NCBI GenBank assembly: GCA_964539825.1
Contig: CAZIKF010000081.1
Location: 1 to 6,146, forward strand
Length of the DNA stretch: 6,146 nt
Direction: 5' to 3'
Source: CAZIKF01 sp964539825
GTDB taxonomy: Bacteria; Muiribacteriota; UBA6191
Shown: one piece after another, positions 1 through 6,097 of the stretch
Layout: the number at the start of each line of letters is the position of its first letter
How positions within the stretch are numbered: the stretch's first letter is position 1
Program-made: the position numbers and the translations under genes
Notes under the pieces: generated by a model
Told to the model about the DNA's origin: nothing
The model's database searches: none
The model's input: only the letters and a program-made list of their open reading frames with translations

Positions 1-82
1 AGAGATATCTCAACTGTTGTCATTCCGCGACTTGATCGCGGAATCCAATCCCCCGCCCTCATGGCGGGATCAAACCTCATTC
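1..82 (+). repeat. Palindromic REP-like intergenic element, copy A (cut at left edge)
   Basis: This element contains two hairpins. The first pairs ATTCCGCGA (22-30) with TCGCGGAAT (36-44), a perfect 9-bp stem with a 5-nt loop. The second pairs CCCGCC (52-57) with GGCGGG (63-68), also with a 5-nt loop. At its left end the palindrome GAGATATCTC (2-11) matches the core of the 20-bp palindrome at 2960-2979. The whole stretch reappears in reverse complement at about 2870-2980, where GAATGAAGTTTGATCCCGCC answers 63-82 here. There is no coding capacity. It resembles the dispersed REP-like palindromes common between bacterial genes; its exact family is not recognised. The window opens inside it, so the true left boundary is unseen. 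Confidence 0.75.
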
Positions 83-128
83 CCTTGATTCCATTGTTTC
101 TATTGCTCCCATTGATTCTTCCCCTTCC
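83..128 (+). repeat. 9-bp-periodic pyrimidine-rich repeat module, short form
   Basis: Four consecutive 9-mers run from 83 to 118: CCTTGATTC, CATTGTTTC, TATTGCTCC and CATTGATTC, followed by TTCCCCTTCC. The same order of units occurs at 3030-3065 and, in reverse complement, at 5873-5908. This copy lacks 28 bp present in the copy before the second gene. The missing block lies between two TTCTTCCCC direct repeats there, and only one such repeat is left here (116-124). The module ends 6 nt before the -35 box of gene 1. Its function is unknown. Confidence 0.7.
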
Positions 129-134
129 CAACTC

Positions 135-162
135 TTGACACTCCCTGCCATTTTCTTATTCT
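135..162 (+). promoter_or_regulatory. Sigma70-type promoter of protease gene 1
   Basis: A perfect -35 hexamer TTGACA (135-140) is followed after 16 nt by TATTCT (157-162), a fair -10 box. Transcription would start near 169, giving a leader of about 50 nt. The same arrangement, a CTTGAC motif just after a pyrimidine-rich stretch with a TATT-type -10, precedes all three genes, which strengthens the call. The start site is not proven. Confidence 0.6.
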
Positions 163-205
163 TGCGCAATTCATCTCTTTTCGAGAAATAATAATCCCAA
201 TTATT

Positions 206-210
206 AGGAG
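206..210 (+). promoter_or_regulatory. Ribosome binding site deciding the start at 219
   Basis: AGGAG lies 8 nt before ATG 219. An in-frame GTG at 210 overlaps the last base of this site, so it could not be served by it. The same AGGAGTGAAT-N3-ATGAAC arrangement precedes all three genes, so the ATG is the start in each case. Confidence 0.85.
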
Positions 211-218
211 TGAATCCG

Positions 219-2792
219 ATGAACAAGTTATTGACTGGAGTGCTCGCACTGGCCGTCTGCTCACAGCTTATCGCTAAGCCTGTTGTTGACCCGGCACTTG
301 AAGCACGGTTTCTATCAAAGAAAGACACCGACATTACCGTGATCGCCAAGTTTAGGGCTCAAGGGCCTATGAACAAGAGGCTCGCTGGTAAGAGTCCTTC
401 CGAGATTTTGAAGCAGAAGAGAATTATTGCCTCTATTTCGCAGAAATCTCTGACGAACCAGATCAATTCTCTTCGCAAGAAGACTTCTGATATTAAAAAG
501 ATGGAGTCTCTGTGGATTAACAATTCCATGATCATCACTGCCAGAGCAAGTTTCATCAGGTCCTTGACTCAGCGCGATGACCTGGAAAGAATCGATCTTG
601 ATTCTGAAATCAAACTTTTTGATCCTGTCACCAGCCCCCTTCGAAAAAGTCCTGATACAGAGGAATCCACCTATGGACTGAAGAAAATCCAGGCCATGAG
701 AGTTTGGGATGAACTTGGAATCAACGGGACAGGCGTTACGGTTGGCGTACTGGATACCGGAATTGATACTGAGCATGAATCCCTGGTTGGCCGCACCATC
801 GCCACCAAGGACTTCGCTTCCAGTTATGAGGATAATGCTCCCAATGACGGTCACGGCCATGGAACTCACTGTTCCGGTACAATCGGCGGAACCAACGCCG
901 CAGGGAAGCATATTGGTGTAGCACCAGGGGTTAACTTCATTGTGGGTAAAATTTTCAGTGACTCCGGATCAACTTCAGTTTCCGCGATCATGAACGGAAT
1001 GCAGTGGATTACAGACCCGGACAACAATCCTGAAACCGATGACTTTCCCCGTGTAATTTCCAACTCTTGGGGCGGTCCTCTAAACAACACATGGCAAGTT
1101 ATTATTAAAACCTGGAGATCCATGGGAATCATTCCTGTATTCGCTGCCGGGAATGCCGGCCCGAGTCCACGTACAGTCGGCGCACCCGGTGGTTATAAGG
1201 AAGTCATTTCCATTGGCGCCACGGACCCGGTGGATAAAATTGCGCGATTCTCAAGCCGTGGCCCCGTTACCTACAATCAAGAAACCTATATCAAGCCCGA
1301 TATGTCCGCTCCCGGAGTAACCGTATACTCTGCAAAACCGGGCGGTGGGTACCAGTATATGAGCGGTACTTCTATGGCAACTCCTCATGTTGCTGGTGTA
1401 GTGGCTCTCATGCTCCAGGCCGATCCCCAAATCAGTACTGAGAAAGTCCGCAAGATTCTTGAAGAGACTTCCCTTGAACTTGGCCAGCCGGGAAAAGATG
1501 CCGCTTATGGCTCCGGTAGAGTAAACGCGTTTGAAGCCGTGCAACTAGCGCTCTCAGGAGGAAAGGCCACCTTTCAGATAGACGCGGGTGACCAAATAGC
1601 AACAATCAAGGCCATGCCGGGTAACAAAATTTTCAAATCCAGCCCTGGTGAAACAGCGATTATTTCTCTTCCTGCGGGAAGTTATCAATTTACAATCAGC
1701 GCTTATGGATATTTCCCCCAAACCATCGAAGCTGAAGTCATTGCCGACGAAATCGTTGAATTAAGCGCCACGCTAGAAACATCACCAGATTTCACAGTTT
1801 CATTTGAGACCCGTGACTCCAACGGTGTACTCCAAAATTCCAATATCTCCTTTTTCGATGTACCCGTGGAAGGCGGTAGTACAAACGGGGGAGTGCTAGA
1901 AATCACGGCACCCGGCGGTAGCTATACGGTTGAAGTGAAAACTCTGGGTTTTGAATCTGCCACGGTGAATTTTTCCATGTTTGACGACACCCATGTAGTG
2001 GTTACTCTTTTATCTTTACCCGACTATCTGATTATTGAGCATGACAGCGGCAAACCCTATGAAACTTTCTATACCGCGGCTCTTGATGCGGCGGGAATCG
2101 ACTACCATCTCAGGGATAGTATTAGTTCAGATGACATTTTCGGATACGAAAATGTCATCTGGTTCACCGGCATGAATTCCGGTCTTGGGAGAATTGCCAC
2201 AGCGGAAGAACAAGCAATGCTGACAGAATATGTAAATACCGGCGGCCGCCTGATCATCTCAGGTCAAGATGTTGGATACGCCCTTAAGAATACGGACTTT
2301 TTCAAGCAGGTTCTCGGAGCTAATTTTGTTAAAGATAAGTCTGAAGTGAAATCCATTTCCAATGAAAATCTTTCCTTTGAGCTGGATGGTGAAGACTCCG
2401 CCAATAACCAAAAGTGGCCTGATGTAATCTCTCTGAATGAAAACTCGCCCTCCGCTGAAATATTGTTTAGCTACGAAGGCGGGGGACCGGCGATCATTTC
2501 CAATATTTTCGGCACTGGCAAAGCGGCATATTTAGCTTTTGGATTCGAAGGAATTAACGGAGTGGATAATCGAAACGCAGTCATGGCTGAATTACTCGCC
2601 GCTGTGGGAGCAACCGCTTCAGAAGTCCTCGATCGTATGGAATGGGCTTTCCATTCTAATCCACATGCTTACAAAGCAATGATTCGAAACTTTGAAATCA
2701 CCAATGAGAATCGGCAGGAAGTGGAAGCTTATCTGGAAGGAAAAGTAGATAAAGCTCCTTATCGAACTATCTTACAAGCTTTAATGAAATAG
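219..2792 (+). CDS. Secreted subtilisin-like serine protease 1 (S8, bacillopeptidase F-like) with C-terminal amidotransferase-like domain
   Basis: The product is an 857-residue exported endopeptidase. Residues 1-19 form a Sec signal peptide (Lys3, hydrophobic core, likely cut after LIA). Residues 20 to about 150 are a long charged propeptide, expected to act as chaperone and inhibitor and to be removed. Residues 152-447 are the catalytic domain: Asp179 in VLDTGID, His214 in HGHGTHCSG, oxyanion Asn312 in AAGN and Ser385 in GTSMATPH. Cys218 follows the catalytic-His motif, as in the thiol-dependent subtilases such as proteinase K, and is the only cysteine of the predicted mature protein. Two beta-rich domains follow (about 449-520 and 523-600), resembling carboxypeptidase-regulatory or PEGA-like folds. 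Residues 602-797 resemble a glutamine-amidotransferase-like flavodoxin fold (DYLII, VIWFTG, GGRLIISGQDVGY) without an evident nucleophilic Cys. A helical tail (800-857) ends the protein. No membrane anchor or sortase signal is seen. The gene has its own promoter and terminator. Protease class is certain; substrate is unknown. Confidence 0.95.
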   Translation: MNKLLTGVLALAVCSQLIAKPVVDPALEARFLSKKDTDITVIAKFRAQGPMNKRLAGKSPSEILKQKRIIASISQKSLTNQINSLRKKTSDIKKMESLWINNSMIITARASFIRSLTQRDDLERIDLDSEIKLFDPVTSPLRKSPDTEESTYGLKKIQAMRVWDELGINGTGVTVGVLDTGIDTEHESLVGRTIATKDFASSYEDNAPNDGHGHGTHCSGTIGGTNAAGKHIGVAPGVNFIVGKIFSDSGSTSVSAIMNGMQWITDPDNNPETDDFPRVISNSWGGPLNNTWQVIIKTWRSMGIIPVFAAGNAGPSPRTVGAPGGYKEVISIGATDPVDKIARFSSRGPVTYNQETYIKPDMSAPGVTVYSAKPGGGYQYMSGTSMATPHVAGVVALMLQADPQISTEKVRKILEETSLELGQPGKDAAYGSGRVNAFEAVQLALSGGKATFQIDAGDQIATIKAMPGNKIFKSSPGETAIISLPAGSYQFTISAYGYFPQTIEAEVIADEIVELSATLETSPDFTVSFETRDSNGVLQNSNISFFDVPVEGGSTNGGVLEITAPGGSYTVEVKTLGFESATVNFSMFDDTHVVVTLLSLPDYLIIEHDSGKPYETFYTAALDAAGIDYHLRDSISSDDIFGYENVIWFTGMNSGLGRIATAEEQAMLTEYVNTGGRLIISGQDVGYALKNTDFFKQVLGANFVKDKSEVKSISNENLSFELDGEDSANNQKWPDVISLNENSPSAEILFSYEGGGPAIISNIFGTGKAAYLAFGFEGINGVDNRNAVMAELLAAVGATASEVLDRMEWAFHSNPHAYKAMIRNFEITNENRQEVEAYLEGKVDKAPYRTILQALMK

Positions 2793-2797
2793 GTGTT

Positions 2798-2841
2798 TAA
2801 ATGAAAAAGCCCCGGCATTTTCGCCGGGGCTTTTTCATTTA
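2798..2841 (+). terminator. Rho-independent terminator of protease gene 1
   Basis: A perfect 19-bp inverted repeat (2798-2816 with 2823-2841) closes over a 6-nt loop. Its GC-rich core GCCCCGGC / GCCGGGGC is flanked by AAAAA on the left and TTTTT on the right. The stem starts 5 nt after the stop codon. Symmetric A and T tracts mean it could terminate from either direction, though no convergent gene is present. Confidence 0.92.
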
Positions 2842-2869
2842 GAATAGAGAATGCAGGAGAGAGAAGAGA

Positions 2870-2980
2870 GAATGAAGTTTGATCCCGCCATTAGGGCGGG
2901 GAACTGGATTCCGCACTTCGCTTGGCTCTGCATACACTCTCAAGTCGCGAAATGACAACGGTTGAGATATATCTCAACCC
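2870..2980 (-). repeat. Palindromic REP-like intergenic element, copy B (inverted, enlarged)
   Basis: This is the reverse complement of the element at 1-82. It keeps the CCCGCC / GGCGGG hairpin (2884-2889 with 2895-2900), the GGATTCCGC and CAAGTCGCG halves of the other hairpin, and the terminal palindrome. It differs by 26 nt (2915-2940) that replace 3 nt in the hairpin centre, so the perfect 9-bp stem of copy A is opened. One base of the right arm has also changed (GCGAAAT against GCGGAAT). There is no coding potential. Confidence 0.75.
2960..2979. repeat. Perfect 20-bp palindrome
   Basis: GGTTGAGATATATCTCAACC is identical to its own reverse complement. It marks the outer end of palindromic element B. 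A shorter version, without the central TA, lies at the outer end of copy A at the left edge of the window. It could be an element terminus or a dimeric protein-binding site; the sequence alone does not decide. Confidence 0.7.
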
Positions 2981-3023
2981 TACAACCAACTATCCAGAGG
3001 GAACCGAAGGCTCAATGGTAACT

Positions 3024-3103
3024 TCATTCTATGGATTCCATTGTTTCTATTGTTACCATTGATTCTTCCCCATTGTTTCCATTAACCATTTTCTTCCCCT
3101 TCC
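3024..3103 (+). repeat. 9-bp-periodic pyrimidine-rich repeat module, long form
   Basis: Four 9-mers run from 3030 to 3065 (TATGGATTC, CATTGTTTC, TATTGTTAC, CATTGATTC), then TTCCC, CATTGTTTC (3071-3079) and CATTAACCA. TTCTTCCCC occurs twice, at 3063-3071 and 3091-3099, bounding a 28-bp unit that the copy before gene 1 lacks. The same long form occurs in reverse complement at 5838-5915. The module ends 6 nt before the -35 box of gene 2. Confidence 0.75.
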
Positions 3104-3109
3104 AAGCCC

Positions 3110-3138
3110 TTGACTCTTGGCCTCCCTATTCTTATTGT
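3110..3138 (+). promoter_or_regulatory. Sigma70-type promoter of protease gene 2
   Basis: TTGACT (3110-3115), 17 nt, then TATTGT (3133-3138). The flanking CCTTGAC context matches the promoters of the neighbouring copies. Transcription would start near 3145, giving a leader of about 70 nt. The leader contains a weak hairpin pairing CTCTT (3158-3162) with AAGAG (3172-3176). Confidence 0.55.
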
Positions 3139-3201
3139 TCTACCTTTCTAGCTTGACCTCTTAAAACAATAAAGAGCTAAGATTCCAATTTTCCATCGAT
3201 C

Positions 3202-3208
3202 TAAGGAG
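3202..3208 (+). promoter_or_regulatory. Ribosome binding site deciding the start at 3217
   Basis: TAAGGAG lies 8 nt before ATG 3217. The upstream in-frame GTG at 3208 overlaps this site and is therefore not the start, as for gene 1. Confidence 0.85.
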
Positions 3209-3216
3209 TGAATCTC

Positions 3217-5790
3217 ATGAACAAGTTATTGCAAATGGTGCTCGCACTGGCTGTCTGCACACAGCTTATTGCCAGGCCGATCGTAGATCCAGCGCTTGAA
3301 GCACGGTTTTTATCAAAGAAAGACACCAATATTACCGTGATCGCCAGGTTTAAGGCTCAAGGGCCGATGAACAAGAGGCTCGTCGGTAAGAGTCCTTCCG
3401 AGATTTTGAAGCAGAAGAGGATTATTGCCTCTATTTCGCAGAAATCTCTGACCAACCAGATCAACGCCCTTCGCAAAAAGACTTCTGATATTAAAAAGAT
3501 AGAGTCTCTGTGGATTAACAATTCCATGATCATTACTGCCAGGACTAGTTTCATCCGGTCCCTGGCACAAAGAGACGATCTGGAAAGACTGGATCTCGAC
3601 AGCGAAATCAAGCTCTTTGATCCTGTTGTCCGCCCCTTGGAAAAAGGTCTCAATACGGAAGATTTTACATACGGACTCAAGAAGATTCAGGCTGAAAAAG
3701 TTTGGAATGAACTTGGAATCAATGGAACCGGCGTTACCGTTGGTGTTCTTGATACCGGTATTGATACCGAACACGAAACTCTTGTTGGCCGAACGATCGC
3801 TACCAAGGATTTTGTTTCCGAGTACGAAGACAATACTCCTAACGACGGTCACGGACATGGAACCCACTGCTCCGGCACCATCGGTGGAACCAACGCTGGT
3901 GGAAAACATATCGGCGTAGCTCCCGGGGTTAATTTCATCGTAGCTAAGATCTTCGGTGACTCGGGCTCCACTTCTGTTTCCGCCATCATGAACGGAATGC
4001 AGTGGATCACTGATCCTGACGGCGACCCTGAAACCAATGACTTCCCACGAGTTGTTTCCAACTCCTGGGGCGGACCATTGAGTAACCGCTGGCAGAATAT
4101 TATCGATACCTGGAGATCCGTTGGAATCATCCCAGTTTTCGCTGCAGGCAATTCCGGCCCCGGCGCTGGAACCATTGGTGCTCCCGGTGCTTATCCGGAA
4201 GTAATCTCAATTGGGGCCACTGATTCACAGGATAAAGTGGCCTACTTTTCAAGCCGCGGCCCGGTGAATTACAACGGCGCCACCTATATCAAGCCCGATG
4301 TATCGGCACCTGGTGTAGATGTATATTCCGCCAAGCCCGGAGGTGGATTTCAGAACATGAGCGGCACCTCTATGGCCACTCCTCATGTAGCCGGGGTCGT
4401 AGCCCTGATGCTTCAAGCTGATCCTGAAATTGAAGCTGACAGAGTTCGTAATATTCTAGAAGAAGCCGCTTTGGAACTAGGCGCTCCTGGAAAGGACGGA
4501 GACTATGGTTCCGGAAGAGTCAACGCCTTTGATGCTGTTCAACTGGTACTTACCGGTGGGAAAATCTCTGTAAGCATAAATTCCGGAGACCAGGAGGCTT
4601 CCATACGGGTTATGCCGGGAAACAAGACCTATAGAACCATCAATGGACAGACAATGATCTCCCTTCCTGCCGGAAGCTATGATTTCACCATCAGTGCTTT
4701 TGGGTACTACCCTAAAACCATTGGAGCTGAAGTGACTGCGGGGGAGACAGTGGAACTCAGCACTGCCCTGGAGAAAACTCCAAACTATTCCGTAACCTTT
4801 GAAACCAGGGATGCTGATGGAGTGATCCATAACTCCTCCATATCATTTTTAGATGTCCCTGTTGAAGGCGGAAGTACAAATGGAGGCAGCCTGGAAGTTA
4901 CCGCTCCCGGCGGAGATTATACTGTTGAAGTAAAAACTATCGGATTTGAAACAACCCAGGTTAGTTTCTCAGTCAATGCCAATACCCATCTATTTATAGC
5001 TTTGGAGCCCCTGCCGGAATACCTCATCGTAAATCATAGCAGGCCCTATGAAGATTTCCTTTCCTACTATACAGATGCCCTGGATGCGGCAGGTAAGGAA
5101 TACAACGTGACAGACAATGCCATCCGGGATGGAGTTCTCGGATATCAATATGTGATCTGGTATGCCGGAGGGAATTCATTTGTTTATCGGGTTCTTAACT
5201 CTGTGGAGCAGGTAATGCTTAAGGAGTACTTGCAGACGGGCGGCCGGTTGATCGTAACAGGACAAGATGTTGGCTATGCCCTTAGAGACAGAAGTTTCCT
5301 CAAAACAGTCCTGGGAGCAAATTGGATTAGCGATAAATCAGAGGTAAAAACGATATCTAAAACCGGCTTTTCGTTTCAGCTTGATGGTGAGGATTCCGCT
5401 AACAATCAAAAATGGGCTGATGTGATCTCGGTTCATGAAGAAGCTGAAAATGCCCAGGTTCTCTACTCCTATGAAGGTCAGGGTCCGGCTATTTTGAGTA
5501 ATACTTACGGCTCTGGAAAGATTGCATACCTTGCCTTTGGATTCGAAGGGATCAATGGTGAAGATAACCGAAACGCGGTCATGGCGGAACTTCTTGATAC
5601 CGTAGAGATTAGCCCCTCTGAAGCCCTCGATCGGTTGGAATGGGCCTACCATTCCAACGCCCATGCCTACAAAGCCATGGTTCGAAACCTGGACATTACC
5701 GATGAGAACCGGCAGGAAGTGGAAGCTTATCTGGAAGGGAAAGTAGATAAAGCGCCCTATCGAACGATTCTCCAATCTCTAATGAAATAG
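3217..5790 (+). CDS. Secreted subtilisin-like serine protease 2 (paralog of gene 1)
   Basis: This is an 857-residue paralog of protease 1 with the same layout: signal peptide (1-19), propeptide (to about 150), catalytic domain (152-447; Asp179, His214, Asn312, Ser385, plus Cys218 beside the His motif), two beta-rich domains (about 449-599), an amidotransferase-like domain (601-797) and a helical tail (800-857). The equal length hides compensating indels near residues 473-481 and 606-617. By hand count, residues 26-109 differ at 6 of 84 positions, residues 209-292 at 9 of 84, and residues 621-676 at 29 of 56, so the amidotransferase-like domain has changed fastest. Loops beside the active site also differ (313-320: SGPGAGTI here, AGPSPRTV in copy 1), which may alter cleavage preference. 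All catalytic residues are intact, so this is not a decayed copy. It has its own promoter and terminator. The natural substrate is unknown. Confidence 0.95.
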   Translation: MNKLLQMVLALAVCTQLIARPIVDPALEARFLSKKDTNITVIARFKAQGPMNKRLVGKSPSEILKQKRIIASISQKSLTNQINALRKKTSDIKKIESLWINNSMIITARTSFIRSLAQRDDLERLDLDSEIKLFDPVVRPLEKGLNTEDFTYGLKKIQAEKVWNELGINGTGVTVGVLDTGIDTEHETLVGRTIATKDFVSEYEDNTPNDGHGHGTHCSGTIGGTNAGGKHIGVAPGVNFIVAKIFGDSGSTSVSAIMNGMQWITDPDGDPETNDFPRVVSNSWGGPLSNRWQNIIDTWRSVGIIPVFAAGNSGPGAGTIGAPGAYPEVISIGATDSQDKVAYFSSRGPVNYNGATYIKPDVSAPGVDVYSAKPGGGFQNMSGTSMATPHVAGVVALMLQADPEIEADRVRNILEEAALELGAPGKDGDYGSGRVNAFDAVQLVLTGGKISVSINSGDQEASIRVMPGNKTYRTINGQTMISLPAGSYDFTISAFGYYPKTIGAEVTAGETVELSTALEKTPNYSVTFETRDADGVIHNSSISFLDVPVEGGSTNGGSLEVTAPGGDYTVEVKTIGFETTQVSFSVNANTHLFIALEPLPEYLIVNHSRPYEDFLSYYTDALDAAGKEYNVTDNAIRDGVLGYQYVIWYAGGNSFVYRVLNSVEQVMLKEYLQTGGRLIVTGQDVGYALRDRSFLKTVLGANWISDKSEVKTISKTGFSFQLDGEDSANNQKWADVISVHEEAENAQVLYSYEGQGPAILSNTYGSGKIAYLAFGFEGINGEDNRNAVMAELLDTVEISPSEALDRLEWAYHSNAHAYKAMVRNLDITDENRQEVEAYLEGKVDKAPYRTILQSLMK

Positions 5791-5803
5791 AGTATCTAAA
5801 GAG

Positions 5804-5834
5804 AAGCCCTGGCGGAAATGCCGGGGCTTTTTTT
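5804..5834 (+). terminator. Rho-independent terminator of protease gene 2
   Basis: AAGCCCTGGC (5804-5813) pairs with GCCGGGGCTT (5820-5829), a 10-bp stem with one G-U pair and a GGAAAT loop, followed by a T7 run (5828-5834). It begins 13 nt after the stop codon. The stem core is related to that of the gene 1 terminator, so it was probably duplicated with the gene. Confidence 0.92.
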
Positions 5835-5837
5835 ATG

Positions 5838-5915
5838 TAAGGAAGAAAAAGGGTAATGGAAATAATGGGGAAGAATCAATGGAAACAATAGAAACAATGG
5901 AATCCATTGAATGGA
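5838..5915 (-). repeat. 9-bp-periodic repeat module, inverted long form
   Basis: Read in reverse complement, this gives the same order of units as 3024-3103: CATTGTTTC (5891-5899), TATTGTTTC (5882-5890), CATTGATTC (5873-5881), TTCCC, CATTATTTC (5859-5867), then CATTACCC and a TTTTTCTTCC tail. A near-palindrome CAATGGA-A-TCCATTG lies at 5895-5909. The pyrimidine-rich end that abuts the promoter in the other two gaps here faces the upstream terminator. Confidence 0.75.
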
Positions 5916-5998
5916 GCTTGTAGAGATCCATTGAACACCTGATTTCATCTCTTTTTCAAAAAGATTTTGAATTTAAGAAAAAAAATCATTTTTCACCC

Positions 5999-6027
5999 TT
6001 GACGCTTTTATTCTCAATTCTTATTTT
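5999..6027 (+). promoter_or_regulatory. Sigma70-type promoter of the third protease copy
   Basis: TTGACG (5999-6004), 17 nt, then TATTTT (6022-6027). The upstream stretch 5975-5996 has an A8 run followed by a T5 run, placed where an UP element for the RNA polymerase alpha subunit would sit; genes 1 and 2 have pyrimidine-rich sequence there instead. Transcription would start near 6033, next to a small hairpin (6033-6039 with 6044-6050) at the 5' end of the leader. Confidence 0.6.
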
Positions 6028-6083
6028 TATGCACTCAGCTAATGTTGAGTAATAATAGCAAAACTAATAATCCGATTTTCCAG

Positions 6084-6089
6084 AAGGAG
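6084..6089 (+). promoter_or_regulatory. Ribosome binding site of the third copy
   Basis: AAGGAG lies 8 nt before ATG 6098, the same spacing as for the two complete genes. An in-frame GTG at 6089 again overlaps the site. Confidence 0.85.
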
Positions 6090-6097
6090 TGAATGCC

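Larger units (their letters stand above)
2793..3216. other. 424-bp intergenic gap between protease genes 1 and 2
   Basis: No gene is supported here. In order it holds the terminator of gene 1, a purine-rich stretch (about 2841-2876), an inverted copy of the palindromic element, about 45 bp of unassigned sequence (2980-3023), the 9-bp repeat module, the promoter of gene 2 and its leader. Reading frames through it are short and interrupted. Confidence 0.8.
5791..6097. other. 307-bp intergenic gap between protease genes 2 and 3
   Basis: No gene is supported. It contains the terminator of gene 2, an inverted 9-bp repeat module, a 10-bp direct repeat ATCCATTGAA (5902-5911 and 5926-5935), an A/T-rich stretch and the promoter and leader of the third copy. 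The palindromic element seen in the other two gaps is absent here. Confidence 0.8.

Noticed and set aside
210..218. GTG start giving a product three residues longer (also at 3208 and 6089)
   Set aside because: The GTG overlaps the AGGAG site, which is spaced 8 nt from the following ATG in all three genes, and the MN(K/R) signal-peptide start begins at the ATG.
249..266. Lipoprotein signal peptide with a lipobox at LAVC (Cys14)
   Set aside because: The residue before Cys is Val rather than Gly, Ala or Ser, and the third paralog has Ser at the Cys position. An ordinary signal peptidase I site after LIA fits better.
315..911. Long antisense reading frame opposite the propeptide region, repeated opposite gene 2 (3313-3909)
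   Set aside because: It runs opposite a well-supported protease gene, has no ribosome binding site or recognisable domain, and occurs in both copies only because the sense genes are homologous. Other overlapping frames fail the same way.
2801..2842. A 13-codon frame beginning ATGAAAAAG after gene 1
   Set aside because: It lies wholly within the perfect inverted repeat of the terminator; its sequence is explained by the hairpin.
3030..3079. CRISPR-like array
   Set aside because: The units are 9 bp, mostly contiguous and imperfect, with no unique spacers and no cas genes.
3153..3181. Second possible -35 (TTGACC) in the leader of gene 2
   Set aside because: No acceptable -10 hexamer lies 16-18 nt downstream, and this position is not conserved in the other two leaders.
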